NCBI GenBank assembly: GCA_938038815.1
Contig: CALHTF010000028.1
Location: forward strand, 1-64,000
DNA from: an uncultured Acidimicrobiales bacterium
GTDB taxonomy: Bacteria > Actinomycetota > Acidimicrobiia > Acidimicrobiales > SHLQ01
Direction: 5' to 3'
DNA: 64,000 bases
Shown here piece by piece: positions 17,208-24,741 of this stretch. Position numbers and translations under genes: made by a program. A model generated the notes under the pieces. That model saw only the letters and a program-made list of their open reading frames with translations. It did not search any database and was not told the origin of the DNA. Every line of letters begins with the position of its first letter. The first letter of the stretch is position 1.

Positions 17208-18007
17208 CCGGCCCGCAAATCTCGTTCGACAACGTTGGCGTCACCGTCGGCTCGACGACCCTATTGCGCGACATCAGCGTGACGGTCGGCGGCGGTTCGT
17301 GGATGTCGATCATCGGCCCCAACGGCGCGGGCAAGACCACCTTGCTGCGGTGTTTGGCCGGGCTTGTGAAACACTCGGGCACGATCTCGGTGGGTAACGA
17401 CCACAACGCGCACCTGACGAGCCGCGACCGAGCCAAGCTGGTGGCACTAGTTCCGCAAACTCCGGTCGTCCCGCCAGGGATCTTGGTCTACAGCTATGTG
17501 CTCCTCGGGCGCACGCCGCACCAAGGCATGCGCTTCTCCGCCTCGGCCGACGACCAACGAGTGGTCGACGAAACGCTCGACCGACTCGACCTCACCCGCT
17601 TCGCCGACCGCCAACTCGAAACCCTCTCGGGCGGCGAACGCCAGCGGGTGGTGCTCGCCCGCGCACTGGTGCAGTCGACGCAGGTTCTGGTGCTCGACGA
17701 GCCCACCACCGGCCTCGACATTGGCCACCAGTTCGACGTGCTCGAGTTGGTTGCCGAACTCGGCGCCGAACGAGGCCTCACCATCATCAGCACCCTGCAC
17801 GACCTATCGATCGCCGGCCAGTTCAGCGACCGCCTGGCGTTGTTGTCGGGCGGCAACTTGGTCGCCAGCGGCAACCCAAGCGACGTCCTTACCACCGAGA
17901 ACCTGGCCGCCCACTACAACATCGACGCCGACGTACAGCACAACAATGGCGAGGTCAGCATCAACGTGCGCCGCCGCGCTGCAACCGCCCAAACGGAGAC
18001 ACCATGA
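17204..18007 (+). CDS. btuD: Corrinoid ABC transporter ATPase (BtuD-like)
   Basis: This 267-residue ABC ATPase has Walker A IIGPNGAGKTTLL, Q-loop LVALVPQTP, signature LSGGERQRVVLARAL, Walker B VLVLDEPTTGLD and H-loop TLHD. All are intact. The start is a GTG overlapping the btuC stop. An upstream in-frame extension overlaps btuC and is not coding. It powers corrinoid import with BtuC and BtuF. The last 30 residues form a short tail after the ABC domain. Confidence 0.91.
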   Translation: MTGPQISFDNVGVTVGSTTLLRDISVTVGGGSWMSIIGPNGAGKTTLLRCLAGLVKHSGTISVGNDHNAHLTSRDRAKLVALVPQTPVVPPGILVYSYVLLGRTPHQGMRFSASADDQRVVDETLDRLDLTRFADRQLETLSGGERQRVVLARALVQSTQVLVLDEPTTGLDIGHQFDVLELVAELGAERGLTIISTLHDLSIAGQFSDRLALLSGGNLVASGNPSDVLTTENLAAHYNIDADVQHNNGEVSINVRRRAATAQTETP

Positions 18008-18582
18008 ATGACGAACCAGTAAGCGAACCTCAGTCCGAAGACCCACGCCCCGACAACCTGCGGCGAGCGACATCGCTCGTGCTGGTTCATACCGGTCACG
18101 GCAAGGGGAAGTCGTCGGCCGCATTCGGCACCCTGATGCGCGCCGTTGCCCGCGACTGGCCGGTCGCCGTCGTGCAATTCCTCAAGTCGGGCAACTGGAA
18201 CACCGGCGAAGAGAAGGTCGCTCGCCAACTCGGTGTCGACTGGTGGACCATCGGCGAAGGGTTCAGCTGGGATAGCGACGACCTCACCGAAGACGAGGCC
18301 GTTGCCCAAGCCGCTCGCGACAAGGCGTTCGAGCTGCTGGCCGCTGGCGAACACAAGCTGGTGATCCTCGACGAAATCACCTACCCGATGAACTGGGGAT
18401 GGATCGACATCGACGGCGTGGTCGAAGCGGTCGCCAACCGCGAAGCCAACACCAACGTTGTGCTCACCGGCCGCGATATGCCCGAGCCGGTGATCGAGAT
18501 CGCCGACACCGCAACCGAGATGGTCAACATCAAACACGCTTACGAAAAAGGCATTCGCGCCAAGCGAGGCATCGACTACTAG
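18004..18582 (+). CDS. cobO: Cob(I)yrinic acid a,c-diamide adenosyltransferase
   Basis: This is a 192-residue CobO/BtuR/CobA-type adenosyltransferase. The P-loop is HTGHGKGKSSAAFG, followed by AVVQFLKSGNW and GEEKV. Later come LVILDEITYPMNWGWID and VVLTGRDMPEPVIEIADTATEM. It transfers the adenosyl group of ATP to reduced corrinoids in the cytoplasm, making imported corrinoid usable. The ATG overlaps the btuD stop, and the stop abuts the cobU start. Length and motifs are typical. Confidence 0.93.
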   Translation: MNDEPVSEPQSEDPRPDNLRRATSLVLVHTGHGKGKSSAAFGTLMRAVARDWPVAVVQFLKSGNWNTGEEKVARQLGVDWWTIGEGFSWDSDDLTEDEAVAQAARDKAFELLAAGEHKLVILDEITYPMNWGWIDIDGVVEAVANREANTNVVLTGRDMPEPVIEIADTATEMVNIKHAYEKGIRAKRGIDY

Positions 18583-19131
18583 ATGACCACATCACCCCCA
18601 ACCAAGACCTTCTTCCTCGGTGGAGCCCGATCGGGCAAGTCCCGCTTGGCCGAGGAACTCTCGGCCTCGATCGGGGCACCCGTGTCGGTGGTTGTCACCG
18701 CCGAGCCGATCGACGACGAGATGGCCACCCGCATTGCCCGACACCGCTCCGACCGCCCCGCCGACTGGGCGACGATCGAAGCTCCGTACGACCTTGCCGG
18801 TGCTATCGCTTCGGTGCCGGCCGACCACACACTGCTGGTCGACTGCATCACTATCTGGTTGTCGAACCTGATCGTTCGAGGCGACGACGATCAGACGGTC
18901 GCATCCTCGGCCGAAGCGATGATCCGTGCATTGCTCGCCCATGCGGGAAACGTGGTCGTGGTCTCGAACGAAACCGGCCTCGGTCTGGTGCCGCCCGACC
19001 CGATGTCGCGCCGATTTCGCGACGCCCAGGGGCGCATCAACCAACAACTCGCCACTCAACTCGACCGGGCCTTCTTCGTTGCCGCCGGTCAACTCCTCCC
19101 CCTTCAGTCGCCGGAAGATGGGTTGTCATGA
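18583..19131 (+). CDS. cobU: Adenosylcobinamide kinase / adenosylcobinamide-phosphate guanylyltransferase
   Basis: This 182-residue CobU/CobP enzyme has P-loop LGGARSGKSRLAEEL, the DEMATRIARHRSDRP segment with the guanylylated-His region, LLVDCITIWLSNL, and VSNETGLGLVPPDPMSRRFRD. It phosphorylates adenosylcobinamide and attaches GMP, activating the corrinoid for lower-ligand attachment. The start follows the cobO stop immediately; the stop overlaps cobT by 4 nt. Motifs are complete. Confidence 0.93.
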   Translation: MTTSPPTKTFFLGGARSGKSRLAEELSASIGAPVSVVVTAEPIDDEMATRIARHRSDRPADWATIEAPYDLAGAIASVPADHTLLVDCITIWLSNLIVRGDDDQTVASSAEAMIRALLAHAGNVVVVSNETGLGLVPPDPMSRRFRDAQGRINQQLATQLDRAFFVAAGQLLPLQSPEDGLS

Positions 19132-20132
19132 CCCAAGCGGCGCTCGACGCAATCACCGCTTCGGCGGCCGTGGTGCCATCGGCCACCCACCGCGATGCGG
19201 TGACCGAGCGGGCGGCCAACGTCCTGCGGCCCGCTGGTGCCTTCGCCCAACTCGACAACCACGCCGCCTGGCTGGCGGGTTGGCAGCGCACCGAACGCCC
19301 CACCGTTGAGCGACCCGAGGTACTGGTCTTTGGTGCCGACCATGGGGTGACGGCCAAAGGGGTGAGCGCCTACCCGGCCGATGTTACCGGTGCCATGGTT
19401 TCGGCCATCGAAGCTGAGGTCGCCACCTGCACGGCCTTGGCGAAAGCCACCGGCGCCCGCCTTCGGTTTCTCGACGTGGGGGTCGGCCGCCCCACCGCCG
19501 ACCTGACCGAGTCCGACGCCCTCGATCCCGACCGGTTTAACGAGGCGTGGTCGGCAGGAGCTGCGGCGGTGGCCGACAGTGAGGCCGATGTGCTTATTCT
19601 CGGCGAGCTCGGAATCGGCAACACCACCGCCGCTTCGGCCGTGGTGGCCGCCACTCTTGGCGGCCCAGCCGCCGACTGGGTTGGCCGCGGCACGGGTGTC
19701 GACGATGATGGCCTGGCCCGCAAGGTCGGCGCCGTGGAAGCGGGCCTGCACCGCATCGGTACCGACTGTGCTCCGCTCGACATTCTTCGCCGGGTCGGTG
19801 GCGCCGAGCTCGTTGCCATGGCTGGCGCAGCGGTCGAAGCTCGACGCCGATCGATCCCGCTCGTGCTCGACGGGTTCATCGCCACCGCAGCACTGATGCC
19901 GCTGCACGCCCGGCACCCCGGCTTCCTCGATCACAGCATCGCCGGGCACTGCTCGGCCGAACCCGGCCACCGGCGACTCCTCGCAACCCTTGGTAAGGAG
20001 CCCCTTCTCCAGCTCGACCTTCGGTTGGGCGAAGCGAGCGGCGCACTGGTGGCGCTGCCGATCCTTCGGGCCGCCGTGACCTCGGTCGTCGACGTCGCCA
20101 CCTTTTCCGAAGTCGGACTCGGCCCCGCGTAG
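19128..20132 (+). CDS. cobT: Nicotinate-nucleotide-dimethylbenzimidazole phosphoribosyltransferase
   Basis: This 334-residue CobT activates the lower-ligand base as alpha-ribazole phosphate. Motifs are FGADHGVTAKGVSAYPADVT, the GELGIGNTTAASAVVAATL substrate loop, GRGTGVDDDGLARKVGAVEAGL, and the C-terminal LDLRLGEASGALVALPILRAAV with the catalytic Glu region. The ATG at 19128 overlaps cobU (ATGA); a much longer in-frame extension upstream runs antiparallel to the logic of cobO/cobU and is rejected. The enzyme acts in the cytoplasm just before CobS. Confidence 0.93.
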   Translation: MTQAALDAITASAAVVPSATHRDAVTERAANVLRPAGAFAQLDNHAAWLAGWQRTERPTVERPEVLVFGADHGVTAKGVSAYPADVTGAMVSAIEAEVATCTALAKATGARLRFLDVGVGRPTADLTESDALDPDRFNEAWSAGAAAVADSEADVLILGELGIGNTTAASAVVAATLGGPAADWVGRGTGVDDDGLARKVGAVEAGLHRIGTDCAPLDILRRVGGAELVAMAGAAVEARRRSIPLVLDGFIATAALMPLHARHPGFLDHSIAGHCSAEPGHRRLLATLGKEPLLQLDLRLGEASGALVALPILRAAVTSVVDVATFSEVGLGPA

Positions 20133-20134
20133 CC

Positions 20135-20866
20135 ATGTCGTCGTTCCGTCACGCCTGGGCCTTCCTCACCCGTTTGCCGGGCGGCAGCCATCCCGACGAC
20201 CAACAAGGCCTCACCGCTGCGGTGCCATGGTTTCCGATGGTCGGTCTCGTGATCGGGGCCATCGCTGCCGGGGTGTTCGTTGGCCTCAGCGAATTCGTGT
20301 CACCACTCATCGCCGCCAGCCTGACCTTTGCGCTGACGGCGCTCCTCACGGGCGGGTTCCACGAAGATGGGCTGGCCGATTCACTCGACGGCTTGGCCGG
20401 CGGTTGGACCCCCGAACAACGACTCGAAATCCTAAAGGACTCCCGCCACGGCACGTTCGGGGTGCTCGCCTTGGTATTCATCACCCTCATCAAGGTGTCG
20501 GCGCTCGCCGAATTGAGCGGCCAAGACGCCGCACTCACCCTGATTGCCGCCCACTGCGCCGGGCGCGCCGGTGCCGTCGCCCTCATGGGTCTCGCCCCGC
20601 AAGCAGCAGCCGATGGGCTCGGCGCCGACTACTCCCGCACCCTCAGGCCACTGCCAACCGTTCTCGGCACCGCCATCGGCGTTGTTGCCCTGATCGTCGC
20701 GTTCGGCGTCGAGGCACCAATGGCGATCGGTGCGGTCGCCGTCGGCGTCGCCCTCGTTGGCTGGTGGGCGCACCGCAAGATCGGCGGCGTAAGCGGCGAC
20801 CTGCTCGGCGCCGCCGAACAAGTAGGCGAAGCCCTCATCCTCATTACCGCCGCCGCAACGCTATAA
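20135..20866 (+). CDS. cobS: Adenosylcobinamide-GDP ribazoletransferase (cobalamin synthase)
   Basis: This is a 243-residue integral membrane protein with about six helices. The signature region is GGFHEDGLADSLDGLAGGWT followed by ILKDSRHGTFG, which carries the metal-binding Asp and His residues of CobS. It joins activated cobinamide-GDP with alpha-ribazole to complete cobalamin. It is the last gene of the riboswitch-controlled operon, 2 nt after cobT. Its stop directly abuts the stop of the convergent rsgA, leaving no room for a separate terminator. Confidence 0.92.
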   Translation: MSSFRHAWAFLTRLPGGSHPDDQQGLTAAVPWFPMVGLVIGAIAAGVFVGLSEFVSPLIAASLTFALTALLTGGFHEDGLADSLDGLAGGWTPEQRLEILKDSRHGTFGVLALVFITLIKVSALAELSGQDAALTLIAAHCAGRAGAVALMGLAPQAAADGLGADYSRTLRPLPTVLGTAIGVVALIVAFGVEAPMAIGAVAVGVALVGWWAHRKIGGVSGDLLGAAEQVGEALILITAAATL

Positions 20867-21958
20867 CTAGCGACCCTTGCGCCGCCGATTGTTGCGGCGC
20901 TCGGCCTTGCGTTCCCGCTCAACCTGTTGATCGGCTTGTTCCTGTAGCTCGGCGATCATGCCCCGGAACCGGTCGAGCCGACGCTCATCGAGTTCGTCGG
21001 CCTCGACCGCCGCCACGACGGCGCACCCGGGTTCGGCTCCATGAGCACAGTCGTTGAACTTGCAGTTGTCGCCGAGCTCCATCACGTCGCCAAACACGCG
21101 GACCAAAGCATCCTCGGCATCCCACAACCCAACGGCCCGAATACCGGGGGTGTCGACCATCATGGCGCCCGACCCGAGCAACAAAAGGTCGCGGGTGATC
21201 GTGGTGTGGCGGCCCTTGGCATCGCTGCCGCGGACCTCAGCGGTCTCTTGGATCTCGTCGCCCAACAAGGCGTTGACCAAGGTCGACTTTCCGGCCCCCG
21301 ATTCGCCGAGCAGCGCCGTGGTGGTACCGGGGCGAAGCCAAGCGGCGAGTGCGTCTAGACCAGCGCCCGATTTCGCGCTCGTAAGACAAACCGCCACATC
21401 GGGAGCAACGGCACCGATCACGCCTCGAAGTTCTTGGGCAACGGTGTCGCCTTCGCCCTCGGCATCGAGGTCGGCTTTGGTGAGCACCACCACCGGCTCG
21501 GCGCCGCTGTCCCACGCCAGGACCAAGAATCGTTCGAGCCGACCCGGCCGGAGCGGCCGGTCGAGGCCGTGCACCAGGAACGCCGAGTCGATGTTGGCCG
21601 CCAAGACCTGAACCACCACCTGTTCCGACGGGTCGCGGCGGGCCAAGGTCGACGTTCGGGGCAGGATCGAGGCGATCACGGCACCACTGTCGGTTTCGCC
21701 CACCAACACCCAGTCGCCGGTTACGGGCGCCAACTCGTCCTGGGACCGCAATGAATCCGACGCCACCCGTTCGAGGCCCTCGGTGGTCACGACGTCGCAC
21801 TCCCCCCGCTCGACCCGAATGATCCGGCCGAGCCGCATCGGCGCATCAGCGAACTTTGCCGCCTCTTCCAGGTGGGCCTCGCCGCTGGCGGTCCAGTGGT
21901 CAGAGAGTCCGTAGGTTTCGATCGAATAGGGGGCGTTCTCGCCAGATTGTGGGGTCAT
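20867..21958 (-). CDS. rsgA: Ribosome small-subunit biogenesis GTPase RsgA
   Basis: This 363-residue circularly permuted GTPase has an OB-fold front (GDWVLVGE, ASILPRTSTLARRD), then G4 VLTKADLD, G1 LGESGAGKSTLVNALLG and G3 VDTPGIRAVGL. The C-terminal zinc motif is NCKFNDCAHGAEPGCAV. The order G4-G1-G3 is diagnostic. It helps late maturation of the 30S subunit. The tail is basic (RKAERRNNRRRKGR). GGAG precedes the ATG. It is divergent from the molybdoenzyme gene with a 62-nt gap. Confidence 0.94.
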   Translation of the reverse strand: MTPQSGENAPYSIETYGLSDHWTASGEAHLEEAAKFADAPMRLGRIIRVERGECDVVTTEGLERVASDSLRSQDELAPVTGDWVLVGETDSGAVIASILPRTSTLARRDPSEQVVVQVLAANIDSAFLVHGLDRPLRPGRLERFLVLAWDSGAEPVVVLTKADLDAEGEGDTVAQELRGVIGAVAPDVAVCLTSAKSGAGLDALAAWLRPGTTTALLGESGAGKSTLVNALLGDEIQETAEVRGSDAKGRHTTITRDLLLLGSGAMMVDTPGIRAVGLWDAEDALVRVFGDVMELGDNCKFNDCAHGAEPGCAVVAAVEADELDERRLDRFRGMIAELQEQADQQVERERKAERRNNRRRKGR

Positions 21959-22020
21959 CTAGGGCTCCATCTTCGCGCATGAAATGGGAACTTCTTCTCT
22001 CTTGGGTACGTTGACCATGT

Positions 22021-23628
22021 ATGAGCTCTACTGACACCCCTGCCGAAACCGGCACTTTGGCGCCGCTACGCGCCCTCGCCGGGGCAATCAGCGCTGCGAT
22101 GGCGCTCGCGATCGGCGAGCTGTTCGACGGCTTCAGCACAGAGATTCCCTCGCTCGTTATCTCGGCCGGCGATTGGGTGATCGATGTCGCGCCCGGCCAG
22201 GTAGAACGGTCGGCGATCGACACCCTCGGCACCGCCGACAAGCCGGCGCTCGTTATTGGCACGGTCATTCTCACCCTGCTCATCGGCGCGTTGATGGGAA
22301 AGTTCTCGAGCCGCCACAAGGCGGTAGCTCCCACGGTGTTTACGGTTTTCGGACTCATTGGCTGGTGGTTCCTCGCCCGTAACCCGCTCGCTACCTCGGG
22401 AATCAATTGGCTCGTGGCCCTCGTCGCCGCGGCGGGTGGGTTCGCAACGTTCAAGGTCCTCACCGCCGCCCTGGCACCTCGCACCGCGAAGCGATTCGAC
22501 CCCACCCAGGGCGGCATTATCGAAACCCCTATCGAGTCGCCCGCCGCAGCGCATGCGAGCCGCCGCTCGTTCTTTGGCTGGGCCGGAGCGGCGGGCGCCG
22601 GAGCGTTGGCGTTCACCGGACTGGGTCGAATGCTGCGCAATCGCGGCAACTTCGACCAGGCCCGCGACGCGATCGAAATCAACTCAGCAACCGACGTGGC
22701 CGAGGTGTCGGCGAGTATCGAGAACTTCGACAACATCGAAGGCCTCAGCAGCTACATCACCGACAACTCTGGTTCGAACTTTTACCGGATCGATAGCGCC
22801 CTCACGATTCCCCAGATCAACCCGGACGACTGGTCGCTCAAGATCACCGGCATGGTCGACAACCCGATCGAGTTCACCCTCGCCGACCTCCAATCGATGG
22901 AACAGGTCGACCAGACGGTCACCATTTCGTGTGTGTCGAACCCGGTCGGTGGAGAGTTGGTCGGCAACGCGGTCTGGACCGGTATCCCACTCACCCGACT
23001 GCTTGAGATCGCCCAGGTTCAAGAGGGTGCGACCCAACTCGTCGGGAAGTCAGCCGACGGTTGGACCGCCGGATTCCCGCCCAGCGTTCTCGACGACGGA
23101 CGCAGCGCCCTGCTCGCTATCGGCATGAACGGGATCCCGCTTCCGGAACGCCACGGTTTCCCGGCTCGCCTGGTCATCGCTGGCTTGTACGGCTACGTGT
23201 CGGCGACCAAGTGGATCACCGAGATCAACATGACCACTTGGGAAGACTTCGACGGCTACTGGATTCCCCGAGGCTGGTCGAAAGAAGGACCGATCAAGAC
23301 GACGTCGCGCATCGACGTGCCGAGCCACGCTTCCGAACTCCCCCAGGGCACCCAGACCGTTGCCGGTGTTGCGTGGGCTCCGACCCGGGGACTCAGCAAA
23401 GTCGAGGTACGGATCGACGACGGCGAGTGGCAAGAGGCGCAACTCGCCGAAGCGGTAAGCAACGAAACCTGGGTTCAGTGGAAACTCGACTGGGATGCCC
23501 CCGTCGGCGACCACGTCATCCGGGTCCGGGCCTACGACGGCAACGGCGACATCCAACCCGAAGGCCCAAAACGAGTAGACCCCGACGGCGCCGAAGGCTG
23601 GCACGCAGTAGTAGTCCGCATCGCCTAA
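22021..23628 (+). CDS. Membrane-anchored sulfite-oxidase-family molybdoenzyme
   Basis: This 535-residue protein has about three or four N-terminal helices (15-150), then a twin-arginine-like RRSFFGWAG (181-189) with a hydrophobic stretch. An oxidoreductase molybdopterin-binding domain (about 255-415) follows, with VTISCVSNPVGG where Cys304 should bind molybdenum. A C-terminal Mo-co dimerisation/Ig-like domain (about 430-535) is also present. The catalytic domain probably faces outward. The family oxidises sulfite or reduces oxidised substrates; the substrate is unknown. moaC, moaA and moeA in this window could provide the cofactor. A perfect hairpin follows the stop. Confidence 0.88.
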   Translation: MSSTDTPAETGTLAPLRALAGAISAAMALAIGELFDGFSTEIPSLVISAGDWVIDVAPGQVERSAIDTLGTADKPALVIGTVILTLLIGALMGKFSSRHKAVAPTVFTVFGLIGWWFLARNPLATSGINWLVALVAAAGGFATFKVLTAALAPRTAKRFDPTQGGIIETPIESPAAAHASRRSFFGWAGAAGAGALAFTGLGRMLRNRGNFDQARDAIEINSATDVAEVSASIENFDNIEGLSSYITDNSGSNFYRIDSALTIPQINPDDWSLKITGMVDNPIEFTLADLQSMEQVDQTVTISCVSNPVGGELVGNAVWTGIPLTRLLEIAQVQEGATQLVGKSADGWTAGFPPSVLDDGRSALLAIGMNGIPLPERHGFPARLVIAGLYGYVSATKWITEINMTTWEDFDGYWIPRGWSKEGPIKTTSRIDVPSHASELPQGTQTVAGVAWAPTRGLSKVEVRIDDGEWQEAQLAEAVSNETWVQWKLDWDAPVGDHVIRVRAYDGNGDIQPEGPKRVDPDGAEGWHAVVVRIA

Positions 23629-23645
23629 CGCTCCCAATCACGCTT

Positions 23646-23695
23646 GAACTCGGATGCAAAACTGCCGTTAGAGCATCACCTTTGCATCCGAGTTC
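23646..23695 (+). terminator. Perfect 15-bp inverted repeat after the molybdoenzyme gene
   Basis: GAACTCGGATGCAAA and TTTGCATCCGAGTTC are exact reverse complements separated by 20 nt. They lie 17 nt after the stop at 23628, with GCTTTC following. This is a likely terminator. The large loop is unusual and may contain a smaller fold. Confidence 0.55.
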
Positions 23696-23753
23696 GCTTT
23701 CAACCCCTGGGCCGGCGTCCTAGCGTTCGAAACCGACAGGTAACCTAAGAGAC

Positions 23754-23777
23754 ATGCTTCTTGGGTCGACTATCTAG
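23754..23777 (+). CDS. Possible 7-codon upstream ORF before the dehydrogenase gene
   Basis: TAACCT, a plausible -10 box, is followed 7 nt later by an ATG opening a 7-codon frame. The frame ends in TAG one nucleotide before the GTG of the dehydrogenase gene. It may be chance. If transcribed leaderlessly it would couple translation to the next gene by reinitiation. Confidence 0.2.
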   Translation: MLLGSTI

Positions 23778-23778
23778 A

Positions 23779-24741
23779 GTGCGCGCTCTCGTCTTTACCC
23801 GACCGTCGACCTTGGAGTTACGCTACGTCGACGAACCGGTTGCAGGCGACGGCGAAGTAGTCATCGAGGTCGAAGCCACCGGCGTGGGTGGCGGCGAGAT
23901 CTACCAACTGCACCACCCGGGCGACCGCGAGTTTCCCAGCATCATGGGCCACGGCATCGCGGGTACCGACGATCAGGGCCGCCGAGTAGCGGTCGACCCC
24001 GTCACCTCGTGTGAAACCTGCACCGCGTGTCTCGATGGCCGCCGGCAGCACTGCTCGATCCGCAAGATCATCGGCATCCACTCCAACGGCGGGTTCGCCG
24101 AGCGGTGCGCCGTTCCGGCCGCCAACCTGGTGGCGCTCCCCGACTCGCTCACGTGGGAGCAAACCGCGTTCATCGAACCGTTCGCCAATGCCGTCCACGC
24201 CTGGCACGTCGGCGAAGCCACCGCCGATATGAGTGTCGGCCTCATCGGTGCGGGCGCCATCGGACTCGGCGTGGTTGCCCAAGCAGTGGTTGCCGGCGCT
24301 GGAGTGATCGAGGTTGCCGAACAATCCGAAAGCCGAGCCGACGTGGCGACCGCAATGGGTGCCACCAAAGTGGGGGCCACCCTTACCGGCCACCACGACA
24401 TCGTGTTCGATGCCGTCGGCACCCCACGGTCTCGGGCGGCGGCCGTAAGCCACACCGCTACCGGCGGCACCGTTGTGCTGCTGGGGCTCGAAAGCGAAAC
24501 CCCGGGCTTTGATGCCAACGAGGTCGTGCGCAGAGAACTGCGGCTCCAAGCCTCGTACGTGTACCAGAACGCCGAGTTCGCCGAAGCGATCGAACTCGCT
24601 GGTCAGACCGAGTCTGACTGGATCGCTAGCTTCGGGTTCGATGGCCTACAGGACGTCATCGACGATTTCAGCGTGGGCGACTACTCGATCGTCCGGGCCG
24701 CGCTGCGACCCGGACTGCAATCCACGGTTACTGAACGGTGA
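23779..24741 (+). CDS. Zinc-type medium-chain dehydrogenase/reductase with altered catalytic site
   Basis: This 320-residue MDR-family protein has the structural-zinc loop intact (Cys78, 81, 84 and 92). Its Rossmann motif is GLIGAGAIGLGVVAQAVV. The catalytic-zinc positions are altered: GVGGGE stands where most relatives have a Cys (GxCGxD), and MGHGIAG stands where GHE is expected. It may therefore lack catalytic zinc or use a different mechanism. The GTG at 23779 gives the usual VRALVF beginning; a TTG at 23761 is an alternative. It overlaps the convergent gene's 3' end by 14 nt. The substrate is unknown. Confidence 0.82.
   Translation: MRALVFTRPSTLELRYVDEPVAGDGEVVIEVEATGVGGGEIYQLHHPGDREFPSIMGHGIAGTDDQGRRVAVDPVTSCETCTACLDGRRQHCSIRKIIGIHSNGGFAERCAVPAANLVALPDSLTWEQTAFIEPFANAVHAWHVGEATADMSVGLIGAGAIGLGVVAQAVVAGAGVIEVAEQSESRADVATAMGATKVGATLTGHHDIVFDAVGTPRSRAAAVSHTATGGTVVLLGLESETPGFDANEVVRRELRLQASYVYQNAEFAEAIELAGQTESDWIASFGFDGLQDVIDDFSVGDYSIVRAALRPGLQSTVTER

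Noticed and set aside
18399-19127. N-terminal extension of cobT back to 18399
   Set aside because: It overlaps cobO and all of cobU in another frame and is Arg-rich without motifs; the ATG at 19128 overlapping cobU gives the normal CobT length.
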